DNA of 64,000 nt, taken from positions 20,958,985 through 21,022,984 of the forward strand of contig NC_091368.1 of the NCBI RefSeq assembly GCF_038502225.1. The letters run 5' to 3'. Origin of the DNA: Cherax quadricarinatus. Its lineage: Eukaryota > Arthropoda > Malacostraca > Decapoda > Parastacidae. Position numbers and translations under genes: made by a program. Under the pieces are notes generated by a model. It saw only the letters and a program-made list of their open reading frames with translations. It made no database searches and was not told where the DNA came from. Numbering within the stretch: the first letter of the stretch is position 1; every line of letters begins with the position of its first letter. Below, piece by piece: positions 11,473-24,419 of the stretch.

Positions 11473-14400
11473 CAATTTTGCAGGTACCTTGACTACAGAG
11501 AATGTTGCAGGTACCTTGATTGCAGAGAATCTTGCAGGTACCTTGATTACAGAGAATGTTGCAGGTACCTTGACTACAGAGAATGTTGCAGGTACCTTGA
11601 TTACAGAGAATGTTGTAGGTACCTTGATTAGAGAGAATGTTGCAGGTACCTTGGTTACAGAGAATTATTGCAGGTGCCTTGATTACAGAGAATGTTGCAG
11701 GTATCTTGATTACAGAGAATGTTGCAGGTACCTTGACTACAGAGAAGGTTGCAGGTACCATGAATACAGAGAATGTTGTAGGTACCTTGACTACAGAGAA
11801 TGTTGAAGATACCTTGATTACAGAGAATTATTGCAGGTACCTTGATTACAGACAATGTTGCAGATACCTTGATTGCAGAGAATGTTGAAGGCACCTTGAT
11901 TATAGAGAATGTTCCAAGTACCTTGAATACAGAGAATGTTGCAGATACCTTGATTACAAAAAATGTTGCAGGTACCTTGATTACAGAGAAAGTTGCAGGT
12001 ACCTTGATTACAGAGAATGTTTCAGGTACCTTGATTATAGAGAATGTTCCAAGTACCTTGAATACAGAGAATGTTGCAGACACATTGATTGCAAAGAATG
12101 TTGCAGGTACCTTGATTACAGAGAATGTTGCAGGTACCATGATTGCAGAGAATATTGCAGGTACCTTGATTACAGAGAATATTGCAGGTACCTTGATTAC
12201 AGAGAATGTTGCAGGTACCTTGATTGCAGAGAATGTTGCAGGTACCTTGATTGCAGAGAATGTTGCAGGCACCTTGATTACAGAGAATGTTGCAGGTACG
12301 ATGATTTCAGAGAATATTGCAGGTACCTTCATTACAGAGAATGTTGCAGGTACCTTGATTACAGAGAATGTTGCAGGTACCTTGACTACAATGTTGCAGG
12401 CACGTTGATTACAGAGAATGTTGCAGATACCTTGATTACAGAGAATGTTGCAGGTACCTTGATTACAGAGAATGTTGCAGGAACCTTGACTACAGAGAAT
12501 GTTGCAGGTACCTTGATTACAGAGAATGTTGCAGGTTCCTTGACTACAGAGAATGTTGCAGGTACCTTCAATACAGAGAATGTTGCAGGTACCTTCATTA
12601 GAGAGAATGTTGCAGGTACCTTGATTATAGAGAATGTTGCAGGTACCTTGATTACAGAGAATGTTGCAGGTGACTTGATTATAGAGAATGTTCCAAGCAC
12701 CTTTAATACAGAGAATGTTGCAGGTACCATGATTACAGAGAATATTGCAGGTACCTTGATTACAGAGAATGTTGCAGGTACCTTGACTACAGAGAATGTT
12801 GCAGGTACCTTCATTACAGATAATGTTGCAGGTGCCTTGATTACAGAGAATTTTGCAGGCACCTTGATTACAGAGAATGCTGCAGATACCTTGATTACAG
12901 AGAATGTTGCAGGTACCTTGATTACCGAGAATGTTGCAGGTGCCTTGATTACAGAGAATGTTGCAGGTACCTTCATTACAATGTTCCAGGTACCTTCATT
13001 ACAGAGAATGTTGCAGATACCTTGATTGCAGAGTGTGATACAGTTACCTTGATTACAGAGAAAGTTCCAGGTTCCTTGACTACAGAGAATGTTGCAGGTG
13101 CCTTGACTACAGAGAATGTTGCAGGTACCTTGATTACAGAGAATGTTGCAGGTACCTTGATTACCGAGAATGTTGCAGGTACTTTGATTACAGAGAATGT
13201 TGCAGGTGCCTTGACTACAGAGAATGTTGCAGATACCTTGATTACAGAGAATGTTGCAGGTACCTTGATTACAGATAATGTTGCAGGTACCTTCATTAAA
13301 GAGAATGTTGCAGGTACCTTGATTACAGAGAATGTTGCACATACCTTGATTACAGAGAATGTTGCAGGTACCTTGATTACAGAGAATGTTGCAGGTACCT
13401 TGATTACAGAGAATGTTGCAGGTACCTTTATTACAGAGAATGTTGCAGGTACCTTGATTACAGATAATGTTGCAGGTACCTTGATTACAGAGAATGTTGC
13501 AGGTACCTTTATTACAGAGAATGTTGCAGGTACCTTGATTACAGAGAATGTTGCAGGTACCTTGATTACAGAGAATGTTGCAGGTACCTTGATTACAGAG
13601 AATGTTGCAGGTGCCTTGACTACAGAGAATGTTGCAGATACCTTGATTACAGAGAATGTTGCAGATACCTTGATTACAGATAATGTTGCAGGTACCTTCA
13701 TTACAGAGAATGTTGCACATACCTTGATTACAGAGAATGTTGCAGGTACCTTGATTACAGAGAATGTTGCAGGTACCTTGACTACAGAGAATGTTGCAGG
13801 TACCTTGACTACAGAGAATGTTGCAGGTACCTTCATTACAGAGAATGTTGCAGATACCTTGATTGCAGAGAGTGATACAGTTACCTTGATTACAGAGAAA
13901 GTTGCAGGTACCTTCATTACAGAGAATGTTCCAGGTACTTTGATTACAGAGAATGATGCAGGTACCTTGATTACAGAGAATGTTGCAGATACCTTGATTA
14001 CAGATAATGTTGCAGGTACCTTGATTACAGAGAATGTTGCAGGTGCCTTGACTACAGAGAATGTTGCAGAGACCTTGATTACAGAGAATGTTGCAGATAC
14101 CTTGATTACAGATAATGTTGCAGGTACCTTCATTACAGAGAATGTTGCACATACCTTGATTACAGAGAATGTTGCAGGTACCTTGATTACAGAGAATGTT
14201 GCAGGTACCTTGACTACAGAGAATGTTGCAGGTACCTTGACTACAGAGAATGTTGCATGTACCTTCATTACAGAGAATGTTGCAGATACCTTGATTGCAG
14301 AGAGTGATACAGTTACCTTGATTACAGAGAAAGTTGCAGGTACCTTCATTACAGAGAATGTTCCAGGTACTTTGATTACAGAGAATGTTGCAGGTACCTT

Positions 14401-16612
14401 GATTACAGAGAATGTTGCAGGTACCTTGATTACAGAGAATGTTGCAGGTACCTTGATTACAATGTTGCAGGTACCTTGATTACCGAGAATGTTGCAGGTA
14501 CTTTGATTACAGAGAATGTTGCAGGTGCCTTGACTACAGAGAATGTTGCAGATACCTTGATTACAGAGAATGTTGCAGGTACCTTGATTACAGATAATGT
14601 TGCAGGTACCTTCATTAAAGAGAATGTTGCAGGTACCTTGATTACAGAGAATGTTGCACATACCTTGATTACAGAGAATGTTGCAGGTACCTTGATTACA
14701 GAGAATGTTGCAGGTACCTTGATTACAGAGAATGTTGCAGGTACCTTTATTACAGAGAATGTTGCAGGTACCTTGATTACAGATAATGTTGCAGGTACCT
14801 TGATTACAGAGAATGTAGCAGGTACCTTTATTACAGAGAATGTTGCAGGTACCTTGATTACAGAGAATGTTGCAGGTACCTTGATTACAGAGAATGTTGC
14901 AGGTACTTTGATTACAGAGAATGTTGCAGGTGTCTTGACTACAGAGAATGTTGCAGATACCTTGATTACAGAGAATGTTGCAGATACCTTGATTACAGAT
15001 AATGTTGCAGGTACCTTCATTACAGAGAATGTTACAGGTACCTTGATTACAGAGAATGTTGCAGGTACCTTGATTACAGAGAATGTTGCAGATACCTTGA
15101 TTACAGATAATGTTGCAGGTACCTTGATTACAGAGAATGTTGCAGGTGCCTTGACTACAGAGAATGTTGCAGATACCTTGATTACAGAGAATGATGCAGA
15201 TACCTTGATTACAGATAATGTTGCAGGTACCTTCATTACAGAGAATGTTGCGCATACCTTGATTACAGAGAATGTTGCAGGTACCTTGATTACAGAGAAT
15301 GTTGCAGATACCTTGTTTACAGATAATGTTGCAGGTACCTTGATTACAGAGAATGTTGCAGGTACCTTGATTACAGAGAATGTTGCAGGTACTTTGTTTA
15401 CAGAGAATGTTGCAGGTGCCTTGACTACAGAGAATGTTGCAGATACCTTGATTACAGAGAATGTTGCAGATACCTTGATTACAGAGAATGTTGCAGGTAC
15501 CTTCATTACAGAGAATGTTGCGGGTACCTTGATTACAGAGAATGTTGCAGGTACCTTGATTACAGAGAATGTTGCAGGTACCTTGATTACAGAGAATGTT
15601 GCAGGTACATTGATTACAGAGAATGTTGCAGGTACCTTGATTACAGAGAATGTTGCAGGTACATTGATTACAGAGAATGTTGCAGGTACCTTGATTACAG
15701 AGAATGTTGCAGGTACATTGATTACAGAGAATGTTGCAGGTACCTTGATTACAGATAATGCAAGTACCTTGATTACAGAGAATGTTGCAGGTACATTGAT
15801 TACAGAGAATGTTGCAGGTACCGTGATTACAGAGAATGTTGCAGGTACATTGATTACAGAGAATGTTGCTGGTACCTTGATTGCAGAGAATGCAAGTACC
15901 TTGATTACAGAGAATGTTGCAGGTACATTGATTACAGAGAATGTTGCAGGTACCTTGATTACAGAGAATGTTGCAGGTACATTGATTACAGAGAATGTTG
16001 CTGGTACCTTGATTACAGAGAATGCAAGTACCTTGATTACAGAGAATGTTGCAGGTACATTGATTACAGAGAATGTTGCAGGTACCTTGATTACAGAGAA
16101 TGTTGCAGGTACCTTGATTACAGAGAATGTTGCAGGTACATTGATTACAGAGAATGTTGCAGGTACCTTGATTACAGAGAATGTTGCAGGTACATTGATT
16201 ACAGAGAATGTTGCTGGTACCTTGATTACAGAGAATGCAAGTACCTTGATTACAGAGAATGTTGCAGGTACATTGATTACAGAGAATGTTGCAGGTACCT
16301 TGATTACAGAGTATGTTGCAGGTACATTGATTACAGAGAATGTTGCTGGTAACTTGATTACAGAGAATGCAAGTACCTTGATTACAGAGAATGTTGCAGG
16401 TACATTGATTACAGAGAATGTTGCAGGTACCTTGATTACAGAGAATGTTGCAGGTACCTTGATTACAGAGAATGTTGCAGGTACATTGATTACAGAGAAT
16501 GTTGCAGGTACCTTGATTACAGAGAATGCAAGTACCTTGATTACAGAGAATGTTGCAGGTACCTTGATTACAGAGAATGTTGCAGGTACCTTGATTACAG
16601 AGAATGTTTTGG
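11473..16612. repeat. 27-bp satellite array, about 190 copies
   Basis: The monomer core is GGTACCTTGATTACAGAGAA followed by TGTTGCA, and it contains a KpnI site (GGTACC) in most copies. The period is a multiple of 3, so frames encoding NVAGTLITE repeats stay open until a recurrent 4-bp deletion (loss of GAGA) shifts them at 12390, 12980 and 14460. The left third is the most divergent and the right part the most uniform. Higher-order structure is clear: a marker AGTGATACAG recurs at 432-bp spacing (16 monomers), and a CATTAAAGAG marker recurs after 1319 bp (49 monomers less 4 bp). No evidence of coding. Confidence 0.97.
15758..16612. repeat. 132-bp higher-order repeat within the 27-bp array
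   Basis: A 24-bp short monomer beginning AATGCAAGTACC recurs at about 15761, 15893, 16025, 16238, 16370 and 16529. The spacings of 132, 132, 213, 132 and 159 bp equal 24 + 27n with n = 4, 4, 7, 4 and 5. Between the short monomers, GGTACC and GGTACA versions tend to alternate. This is a young, locally homogenised block. Confidence 0.9.
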
Positions 16613-18660
<2,048 letters not shown>

Positions 18661-20237
18661 GGGGGCCGTTAGTGTACAGTATTCCAGCCTAGAGAGGACA
18701 AGCGATTTGAAGAGACTCATCATAGGCTTGCTGTCCCTAGTTTTGAAGGTTCTCATTATCCATCCTATCATTTACCTAGCGGATGAGGTACATACATTGT
18801 TGTGGTCTTTGAAGGCGAGATTTTCTGATATCACTCCCAGGTCCTTCACATTACTTTTCCGCTCTATTGTATGGTTAGAATTTGTGGTATACCCTGACGC
18901 ATTTTTAATTTCTTCAAGTTTCCCATATCTGAGTAGTTGAAATTTCTCCTCGTTGAACTTCATATTGTTTGTAGTGGCCCATTCGAAGATTTGGTTGATG
19001 TCCCCTTGGAGTCTCGCACTGTCTTCAATGGAGGTCACTGCCATGGTGATCCGGGTGTCATCCGCAAAGGAAGACATGGAGCTATGGCCATCTCTGTCTA
19101 TGTCAGAAATGAGGATGAGGAATAGAATGAGAGCGAGTACTGTGCCTTATGGAACAGATCTTTTTACCATGGCTGCCTGGGACTTTACTCTGTTTACTAT
19201 TACTCTTTGTGTTCTACTTGTTAAGAAGTTGTAGATCCATCGACCAACTTTTCCCGTTATTCCTTCATTCCTCATTTTGTGTGCAATTACACCATGGTCA
19301 CACTTGTCAAAAGCTTTTGCAAAGTCTGTGTATACTACATCTGTATTTTGTTTATCCTCTACAGCATCCAGGACCTTGTCATAGTGGTCCAGTAGCTGCG
19401 ACAGGCAGGAGCGACCTGCTCTAAACCCGTGTTGCCCTGGGTTGTGTAACTGATGGGTATCTAGGTGGTTGGCGATCTTGCTTCTTAGAACTCTCTGTAG
19501 TTCTTTGCAATTGCTTTACTGCCCAATTTGTGGAGTGGGGCTGTGTCTGCTGTTTTTAGTGTGTGTGGAATGACCAATATGTCCATGCTCCCTCTCCATA
19601 AAATGCTGAAGGCACGTGATAGGGACTTCTTGCAGTTCTTGATGAACACGGAGTTCCATGACTCTGGCCCTGGGGCAGAGTGCATGGGTATGTCATTAAC
19701 TGCCTCTTCAAAATCTTGTGGAGTTATAATAATATCCGAGAGTTTTGGGATGACCAAATTTTGGGTTTCGTTCATAAAGAATTCATTTGGATTGTCGACG
19801 CTTAGAGTGGACAGTGGATTGCTGAACACTGAGTCATATTGTGACTTTAGTATCCCATTCATTTCTTGGCTATCATCTGTGTATGTCCCATCCCGCCTAA
19901 GCAGGGACCCAATACTGGATGTTGTTTTTCCCTTAGACTTGGCATAAGAGAAGAAGTATTTTGGGTCTTTTTCAACTTCCTTTATGGCTTTTAGTTCTTC
20001 CTGTGATTCTTGTCTCCTATACGATTCCTTCAGCTTAAGTTCGATATTTGCAATTTTATTGACTAGTGCCTCCCTTCGTATTTCAGATATATTGACCCCA
20101 CTCAGCAGCTCTGTGTCTCTTCGCCTTTGTCTGTATAGGGAACGTCTCTCTCTTTCTAGTTTATATCTTTTCTTTCTTTTTCTTAATGGAATGTGTCTTG
20201 AGCAGATCTCAAGAACCACAGAATTCATTTTTTTCAA
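18661..20237 (-). pseudogene. LINE B reverse transcriptase domain, frameshifted
   Basis: The first part (20237-19485) encodes the linker and RT fingers: RKKRYKLERERRSLYRQRR, KDPKYFFSYAKSKGK, MNGILKSQYDSVFS, MHSAPGPESWN and LKTADTAPLHK. After a frameshift, 19430-18772 reads NPGQHGFRAGRSCLSQLLDH, VVYTDFAKAFDKCDH (first catalytic Asp region), SVP-stop-GTVL where SVPQGTVL is expected, and SFADDTRITMAV (the FADD catalytic box). It then goes through KFNEEKFQLLRYGK and NVKDLGV to RLEYC at the junction. The stop inside the QG motif plus the frameshift would prevent function. Confidence 0.85.
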
Positions 20238-20961
20238 GGCAGATGCTCTGGTCCATGTTGTTTAGGATATCTTCCCAACTAGTTTCATTTAGGACATGGT
20301 TTATTTGATCCCATTGTATGTTTTTGTTATTGAAATTGAATTTCGTGAAGAGACCTTCATGACTGCTTACATTTTGCTGGTCCGGAGCCCTGTGCATACA
20401 TGTATTTACCTCTATTATGTTGTGATCTGAGTGCATTGTCTTTGATACAGTTATATTACGTATCAGATAGTCATTGTTTGTGAAGATGAGGTCCAGCGTA
20501 TTTTCTAGTCTTGTAGGCTCTACTATTTGCTGGTTTAAGGTGAATTTGTTGCAGAGATTTAATAGTTTGTGTGTGTGTGGATTTTCATCTGAGCTGCCTC
20601 CCGGGGTGATCTCTGCTAAAACATTGTTTGCTATACTCCTACATTTTAGGTGTCTCAGATTGAAATCTCCTAGTAGTAAGATGTTTGGGGCAGGAGTTGG
20701 GAGACTTTCCAGACAGTGGTCAATTTTCTCAAACTGCTCCTGGAATTGCTGGGAAGTTGCATCTGGAGGCTTGTATACTACCACAATGACAAGGTTTAGG
20801 TTCTCGATCTTTACCGCCATAACTTCAACTACATCATTTGAGGTGTTTAGTAGTTCTGTGCCACTGAGCGACTCTGTGACATACAGGCCAAACCCCCCTT
20901 GCTGCCTGTTTAGTCTGTCGCATCGGAATAGGTTGTAACCTGGTGTAGGCAATGTTGCCAC
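20209..20961 (-). pseudogene. LINE B endonuclease domain
   Basis: This 250-residue frame carries the landmarks of an exonuclease-endonuclease-phosphatase nuclease: GGFGLYVTESL, VVVYKPPDAT, ILLLGDFNLRH (the GDFN metal-site motif), TLDLIFTNND and MHSDHNIIEV (the SDH catalytic motif). The first beta strand and the ETK motif are missing at the N-terminus, so about 60-80 residues are lost or unreadable. It overlaps the next frame by about 30 bases, showing a frameshift rather than a natural gene boundary. Its role in an active element would be target-site nicking. Confidence 0.85.
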
Positions 20962-21345
20962 ATGTCACCCAAGAAAGATAATGAAGTGAAATCAATGTGT
21001 GACCAGTGAAAGAAGCACAGTATATAGGAATAAATTATATAGAGAGAGAAGAAATGGAGGTGGAGGTGCTAAGACAGGACATCACAACGAGGTGGACAAT
21101 CTACAGGCTGCTACAGGCTGCATCGCAAGATTTCACCTTTGCCTGGTTTTGGGAGTCAGGTGTGAGTTTCCAGGTACCGCCCAGATGTTTAGTGAACGGT
21201 CCACTCTCCTAGTATGAAAAATAACAGGCTAATAAGTACTCAATAACGAATAGTAATTGGTAATTTTAAGCAGAACCTGAGCGGGCAGACAGGTGTCTGT
21301 TAGACTAGAACCTTTAGGAAGAAGATAAGCATGTGATAAATTATT
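20962..21345. other. No recognised gene; possible short unassigned frame
   Basis: A plus-strand frame around 21006-21212 (MKEAQYIGINYIEREEMEVE...) has no family resemblance that I recognise. The region sits between the truncated start of LINE B and a hammerhead-like repeat, and may be LINE B upstream sequence or older DNA. Confidence 0.3.
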
Positions 21346-21483
21346 AAAAAAAAAGACAAGTTGAAGATTGAGACACTTATGCAACATATGGGAATCTTTA
21401 TTGAGGAAACGTTTCGCCACAAAGTGACTTCATCAGTCTAATACAAAGCAAAAAGATGTAAGGACAGGAGGACTAAGAGGTAA
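21346..21483 (-). mobile_element. Hammerhead-like terminal-module element, minus strand
   Basis: On the minus strand a CTGATGA at 21436-21430 is followed by a hairpin (GTCAC / GTGGC with one G-T pair, 3-nt loop) and GAAACGTTTC, then AATAAAG, TTGCATAAGTGTCT and CAACTTGTC near 21355. The order matches the copies at 33269-33468 and 49428-49585. Here the terminal hairpin after TGTC is replaced by an A/T run. The left part (21440-21483) carries the family's GTAATCAGTCCCTCA segment. The adjacent LINE A piece begins at about 21484. Confidence 0.7.
21406..21436 (-). ncRNA. Hammerhead-ribozyme-like core (putative)
   Basis: CUGAUGA, a 5-bp stem II with one wobble pair, and GAAA are present in the canonical spacing. 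I cannot see convincing helices I and III around it, so activity is unproven. Confidence 0.4.
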
Positions 21484-21740
21484 TCAGTCCCTCACGGCCT
21501 GACGACACTGGAGGCGCGGAATAGACGAGGTGGACAAAGACGGGATGTTCCAGAGGTGGGACACAGACACAAGAGGTCACAATTGGAAGTTGAAGACTCA
21601 GATGAATCAAAGGGATGTTAGGAAGTATTTCTTCAGTCATAGAGTAGTCAGGCCGTGGAATAGCCTAGAAAGTGAAGTAGTGGAGTAGTGGAGCTATGAC
21701 TCGACCCCTGCAACCACAAATAGGTGAGTACAAATAGGTG

Positions 21741-21743
<3 letters not shown>
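21484..21743 (+). mobile_element. LINE A 3'-terminal fragment
   Basis: Starts at CTGACGACACTGGAGG, jumps to GGAATAGACGAGGTGGACAA with a deletion relative to other copies, and continues through the RT tail (GHNWKLKTQMNQRDVRKYFF, VVRPWNSL) to CTCGACCCCTGCAACCAC and two AAATAGGTGAGTAC repeats, then (AC)n. Confidence 0.85.
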
Positions 21744-21838
<95 letters not shown>

Positions 21839-21845
21839 CACACAC
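21744..21845. repeat. (AC)n microsatellite between two head-to-tail LINE A copies
   Basis: About 45 AC units, with a CCTACACACAC interruption at the right edge. It is the 3' tail of the fragment on its left and directly precedes the 5' truncation point of the copy on its right. Confidence 0.97.
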
Positions 21846-21860
21846 AGAAGAGCTCATGCA

Positions 21861-24053
21861 TGCAGGGCAAAGCTCCTGATCATGGGTGACTTTAACCACA
21901 AGGAGATCGATTGGGAGAACTTGGACCCACATGGGGGCCAAGATACATGGAGGGCTAAGATGATGGAGGTGGTACTGGAGAACTTCATGTACCAACACGT
22001 AAGGGACACTACAAGAGAGAGAGGAGAGGATGAACCAGCAAGGCTGGACTTAGTATTCACCTTCAGTAGTGCAGATATCGAGGACATCACATATGAAAGA
22101 CCCCTTGGGGCCAGTGACCATGTGGTTTTAAGCTTCGAATACACAGTAGAGCTACAAGTGGAGGGAGAAGCAGGAAGGCCAGGACGAATGAAGCCAAACT
22201 ACAAGAAAGGGGACTACACAGGAATGAGGAACTACCTGAACGGGGTTCAGTGGGACAGAGAACTGGCAGGGAAGCCAGTTAATGAGATGATGGAATATGT
22301 AGCAACAAAATGCAAGGAGGCTGAGGAGAGGTTTGTACCCAAGGGTAACAGGAGTAATGAAAAAGCCAGGATGAGCCCATGGTTTACCCAAAGGTGCAGG
22401 GAGGCAAAAACCAAGTGTGCTAGGGAATGGAAGAAATATAGAAGGCAAAGGACCCAGGAGAATAAGGAGAACAGTCGTAGAGCCAGAAACGAATATGCAC
22501 AGATAAGAAGGGAGGCCCAAAGACAATATGAAAATGACATAGCAGCGAAAGCCAAATCTGACCCGAAACTGTTGTACAGCCACATCAGGAGGAAAACAAC
22601 AGTCAAGGACCAGGTAATCAGGCTAAGGAAGGAAGGAGGAGAGACAACAGGAAATGACCGTGAAGTATGTGAAGAACTCAACAAGAGATTCAAAGAAGTG
22701 TTCACAGAGGAGACAGAAGGGACTCCAGAAAGACGGAGAGGTGGGGCACACCACCAAGTGCTGGACACAGTGCACACAACCGAGGAAGAAGTGAAGAGGC
22801 TTCTGAGTGAGCTAGATACCTCAAAGGCAATGGGGCCAGATAACATCTCCCCATGGGTATTGAGAGAGGGAGCAGAGGCGCTATGTGTACCCCTAACAAC
22901 AATATTCAATACATCTATCGAAACAGGGAGATTGCCTGAGGCATGGAAGACAGCAAATGTAGTCCCAATCTTTAAAAAAGGAGACAGACATGAAGCATTA
23001 AACTACAGACCAGTGTCACTGACATGTATAGTATGCAAAATCATGGAGAAGATTATCAGGAGAAGAGTGGTGGAACACCTAGAAAGGAATGATCTCATCA
23101 ACAGCAGCCAGCATGGTTTCAGGGACGGGAAATCCTGTGTCACAAACCTACTGGAGTTCTATGACATGGTGACAGCAGTAAGACAAGAGAGAGAGGGGTG
23201 GGTGGATTGCATTTTCTTGGACTGCAAGAAGGCGTTTGACACAGTTCCACACAAGAGATTGGTGCAAAAACTGGAGGACCAAGCAGGGATAACAGGGAAG
23301 GCACTACAATGGATCAGGGAATACTTGTCAGGAAGACAGCAGCGAGTCATGGTACGTGGCGAGGTGTCAGAGTGGGCACCTGTGACCAGCGGGGTCCCGC
23401 AGGGGTCAATCCTAGGACCAGTGCTGTTTCTGGTATTTGTGAACGACATGACGGAAGGAATAGACTCTGAGGTGTCCCTGTTTGCAGATGACGTGAAGTT
23501 GATGAGAAGAATACACTCGATCGAAGACCAGGCAGAACTACAAAGGGATCTGGACAGGCTGCAGACCTGGTCCAGCAATTGGCTCCTGGAGTTCAATCCC
23601 ACCAAGTGCAAAGTCATGAAGATTGGGGAAGGGCAAAGAAGGCCGCAGACGGAGTACAGTCTAGGGGGTCAGAGACTACAAACCTCACTCATGGAAAAAG
23701 ATCTTGGGGTGAGTATAACACCAGGCACATCTCCTGAAGCGCACATCAACCAAATAACTGCTGCAGCATATGGGCGCCTAGCAAACCTCAGAACAGCATT
23801 CCGACATCTTAATAAGGAATCGTTCAGGACCCTGTACACCGTATACGTTAGGCCCATATTGGAGTATGCGGCACCAGTTTGGAACCCACACCTAGCCAAG
23901 CACGTAAAGAAACTAGAGAAAGTGCAAAGGTTTGCAACAAGACTAGTCCCAGAGCTAAGAGGTATGTCCTACGAGGAGAGGTTAAGGGAAATCAACCTGA
24001 CGACACTGGAGGACAGGAGAGATAACGACATACAAAATACTGAGAGGAATTGA
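21861..24053 (+). CDS. LINE A ORF2: endonuclease-reverse transcriptase (5' truncated, late frameshift)
   Basis: Read in the only long frame, the protein has the end of the AP-type endonuclease with GDFNH (about 21883), LDLVFTFSSADIED and GASDHVVLSFEY (about 22110-22140, the SDH catalytic motif). A basic, coiled linker (EEERFVPKGNRSNEKARMSP, RRQRTQENKENSRRARNEY) follows. Then comes the RT: SKAMGPDNISPWVLREGAE, WKTANVVPIFKKGDR, NYRPVSLTCIVCKIMEK, SQHGFRDGKSC, FLDCKKAFDTVPHKRLV, SGVPQGSILGPVLFL (about 23390) and SLFADDVKLMRRI with the catalytic FADD at 23481. The frame extends upstream into (AC)n as Thr-His repeats, which is an accident of the junction. A short deletion at about 24021 shifts the frame; the remaining tail continues at 24058-24279. 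Confidence 0.88.
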   Translation, partial: CRAKLLIMGDFNHKEIDWENLDPHGGQDTWRAKMMEVVLENFMYQHVRDTTRERGEDEPARLDLVFTFSSADIEDITYERPLGASDHVVLSFEYTVELQVEGEAGRPGRMKPNYKKGDYTGMRNYLNGVQWDRELAGKPVNEMMEYVATKCKEAEERFVPKGNRSNEKARMSPWFTQRCREAKTKCAREWKKYRRQRTQENKENSRRARNEYAQIRREAQRQYENDIAAKAKSDPKLLYSHIRRKTTVKDQVIRLRKEGGETTGNDREVCEELNKRFKEVFTEETEGTPERRRGGAHHQVLDTVHTTEEEVKRLLSELDTSKAMGPDNISPWVLREGAEALCVPLTTIFNTSIETGRLPEAWKTANVVPIFKKGDRHEALNYRPVSLTCIVCKIMEKIIRRRVVEHLERNDLINSSQHGFRDGKSCVTNLLEFYDMVTAVRQEREGWVDCIFLDCKKAFDTVPHKRLVQKLEDQAGITGKALQWIREYLSGRQQRVMVRGEVSEWAPVTSGVPQGSILGPVLFLVFVNDMTEGIDSEVSLFADDVKLMRRIHSIEDQAELQRDLDRLQTWSSNWLLEFNPTKCKVMKIGEGQRRPQTEYSLGGQRLQTSLMEKDLGVSITPGTSPEAHINQITAAAYGRLANLRTAFRHLNKESFRTLYTVYVRPILEYAAPVWNPHLAKHVKKLEKVQRFATRLVPELRGMSYEERLREINLTTLEDRRDNDIQNTERN

Positions 24054-24279
24054 CAAGGTGGACAAAGACAGGATGTTCCAGAGATTGGACACAGTAACAA
24101 GGGGACACAGTTGGAAGCTGAAGACACAGATGAATCACAGGGATGTTAGGAAGTATTTCTTCAGCCACAGAGTAGTCAGTAAGTGGAATAGTTTGGGAAG
24201 CGATGTAGTGGAGGCAGGATCCATACATAGCTTTAAGCAGAGGTATGATAAAGCTCATGGCTCAGGGAGAGTGACCTAG
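24022..24279 (+). pseudogene. LINE A ORF2 C-terminal tail after frameshift
   Basis: Continues the upstream frame: MDKDRMFQRLDTVTRGHSW, RKYFFSHRVVSKWNSLGSD and VVEAGSIHSFKQRYDKAHG, ending at a TAG near 24279. In other copies a GTCAGGGGAGACATGATAAC stretch lies at the join; about 16-17 bases of it are missing here, which causes the frame break. Confidence 0.85.
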
Positions 24280-24356
24280 TAGTGATCAGTGAAGAAGCGG
24301 GGCCAGTAGCTCGGACTCGACCCCCGCAACCTCAACTAGGTGAGTACAACTAGGTG

Positions 24357-24357
<1 letters not shown>

Positions 24358-24417
<60 letters not shown>
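24358..24417. repeat. (AC)n microsatellite between two head-to-tail LINE A copies
   Basis: About 29 AC units, directly following the tandem GGTGAGTAC tail of the left copy and directly preceding the 5' truncation point of the right copy. Confidence 0.97.

Positions 24418-24419
<2 letters not shown>

Larger units (their letters stand above)
18661..20961 (-). mobile_element. LINE B, a second non-LTR retrotransposon family, truncated and mutated
   Basis: Reading the minus strand from 20961, an endonuclease, a linker, and a reverse transcriptase follow in the usual order of a CR1/L2/Jockey-like ORF2. The protein differs strongly from LINE A (FADDTRI here, FADDVKL there), so it is a separate family. 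The RT runs into the junction at about 18660 just after LSRLEYCTL, so the C-terminus and 3' end are missing. Frameshifts near 20220 and 19490 and an in-frame stop in the QG motif make it inactive. I cannot place it in a named clade with confidence. Confidence 0.85.
21846..24357 (+). mobile_element. LINE A, longest copy: endonuclease C-terminus, full reverse transcriptase and 3' end
   Basis: This is the best-preserved LINE A in the window. It starts inside the endonuclease at KLLIMGDFNHKEIDWENL, reads through the RT and ends with a 3' untranslated region, two 14-bp AACTAGGTGAGTAC repeats and (AC)n. The N-terminal half of the endonuclease and any ORF1 are absent. No target-site duplication can be defined because both sides abut (AC)n. 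Clade: CR1/Jockey superfamily by RT motif style; not resolved further. Confidence 0.9.

Noticed and set aside
22152..22909. Minus-strand frames of 143 and 220 codons
   Set aside because: They are antisense shadows of the LINE A ORF2 on the plus strand.
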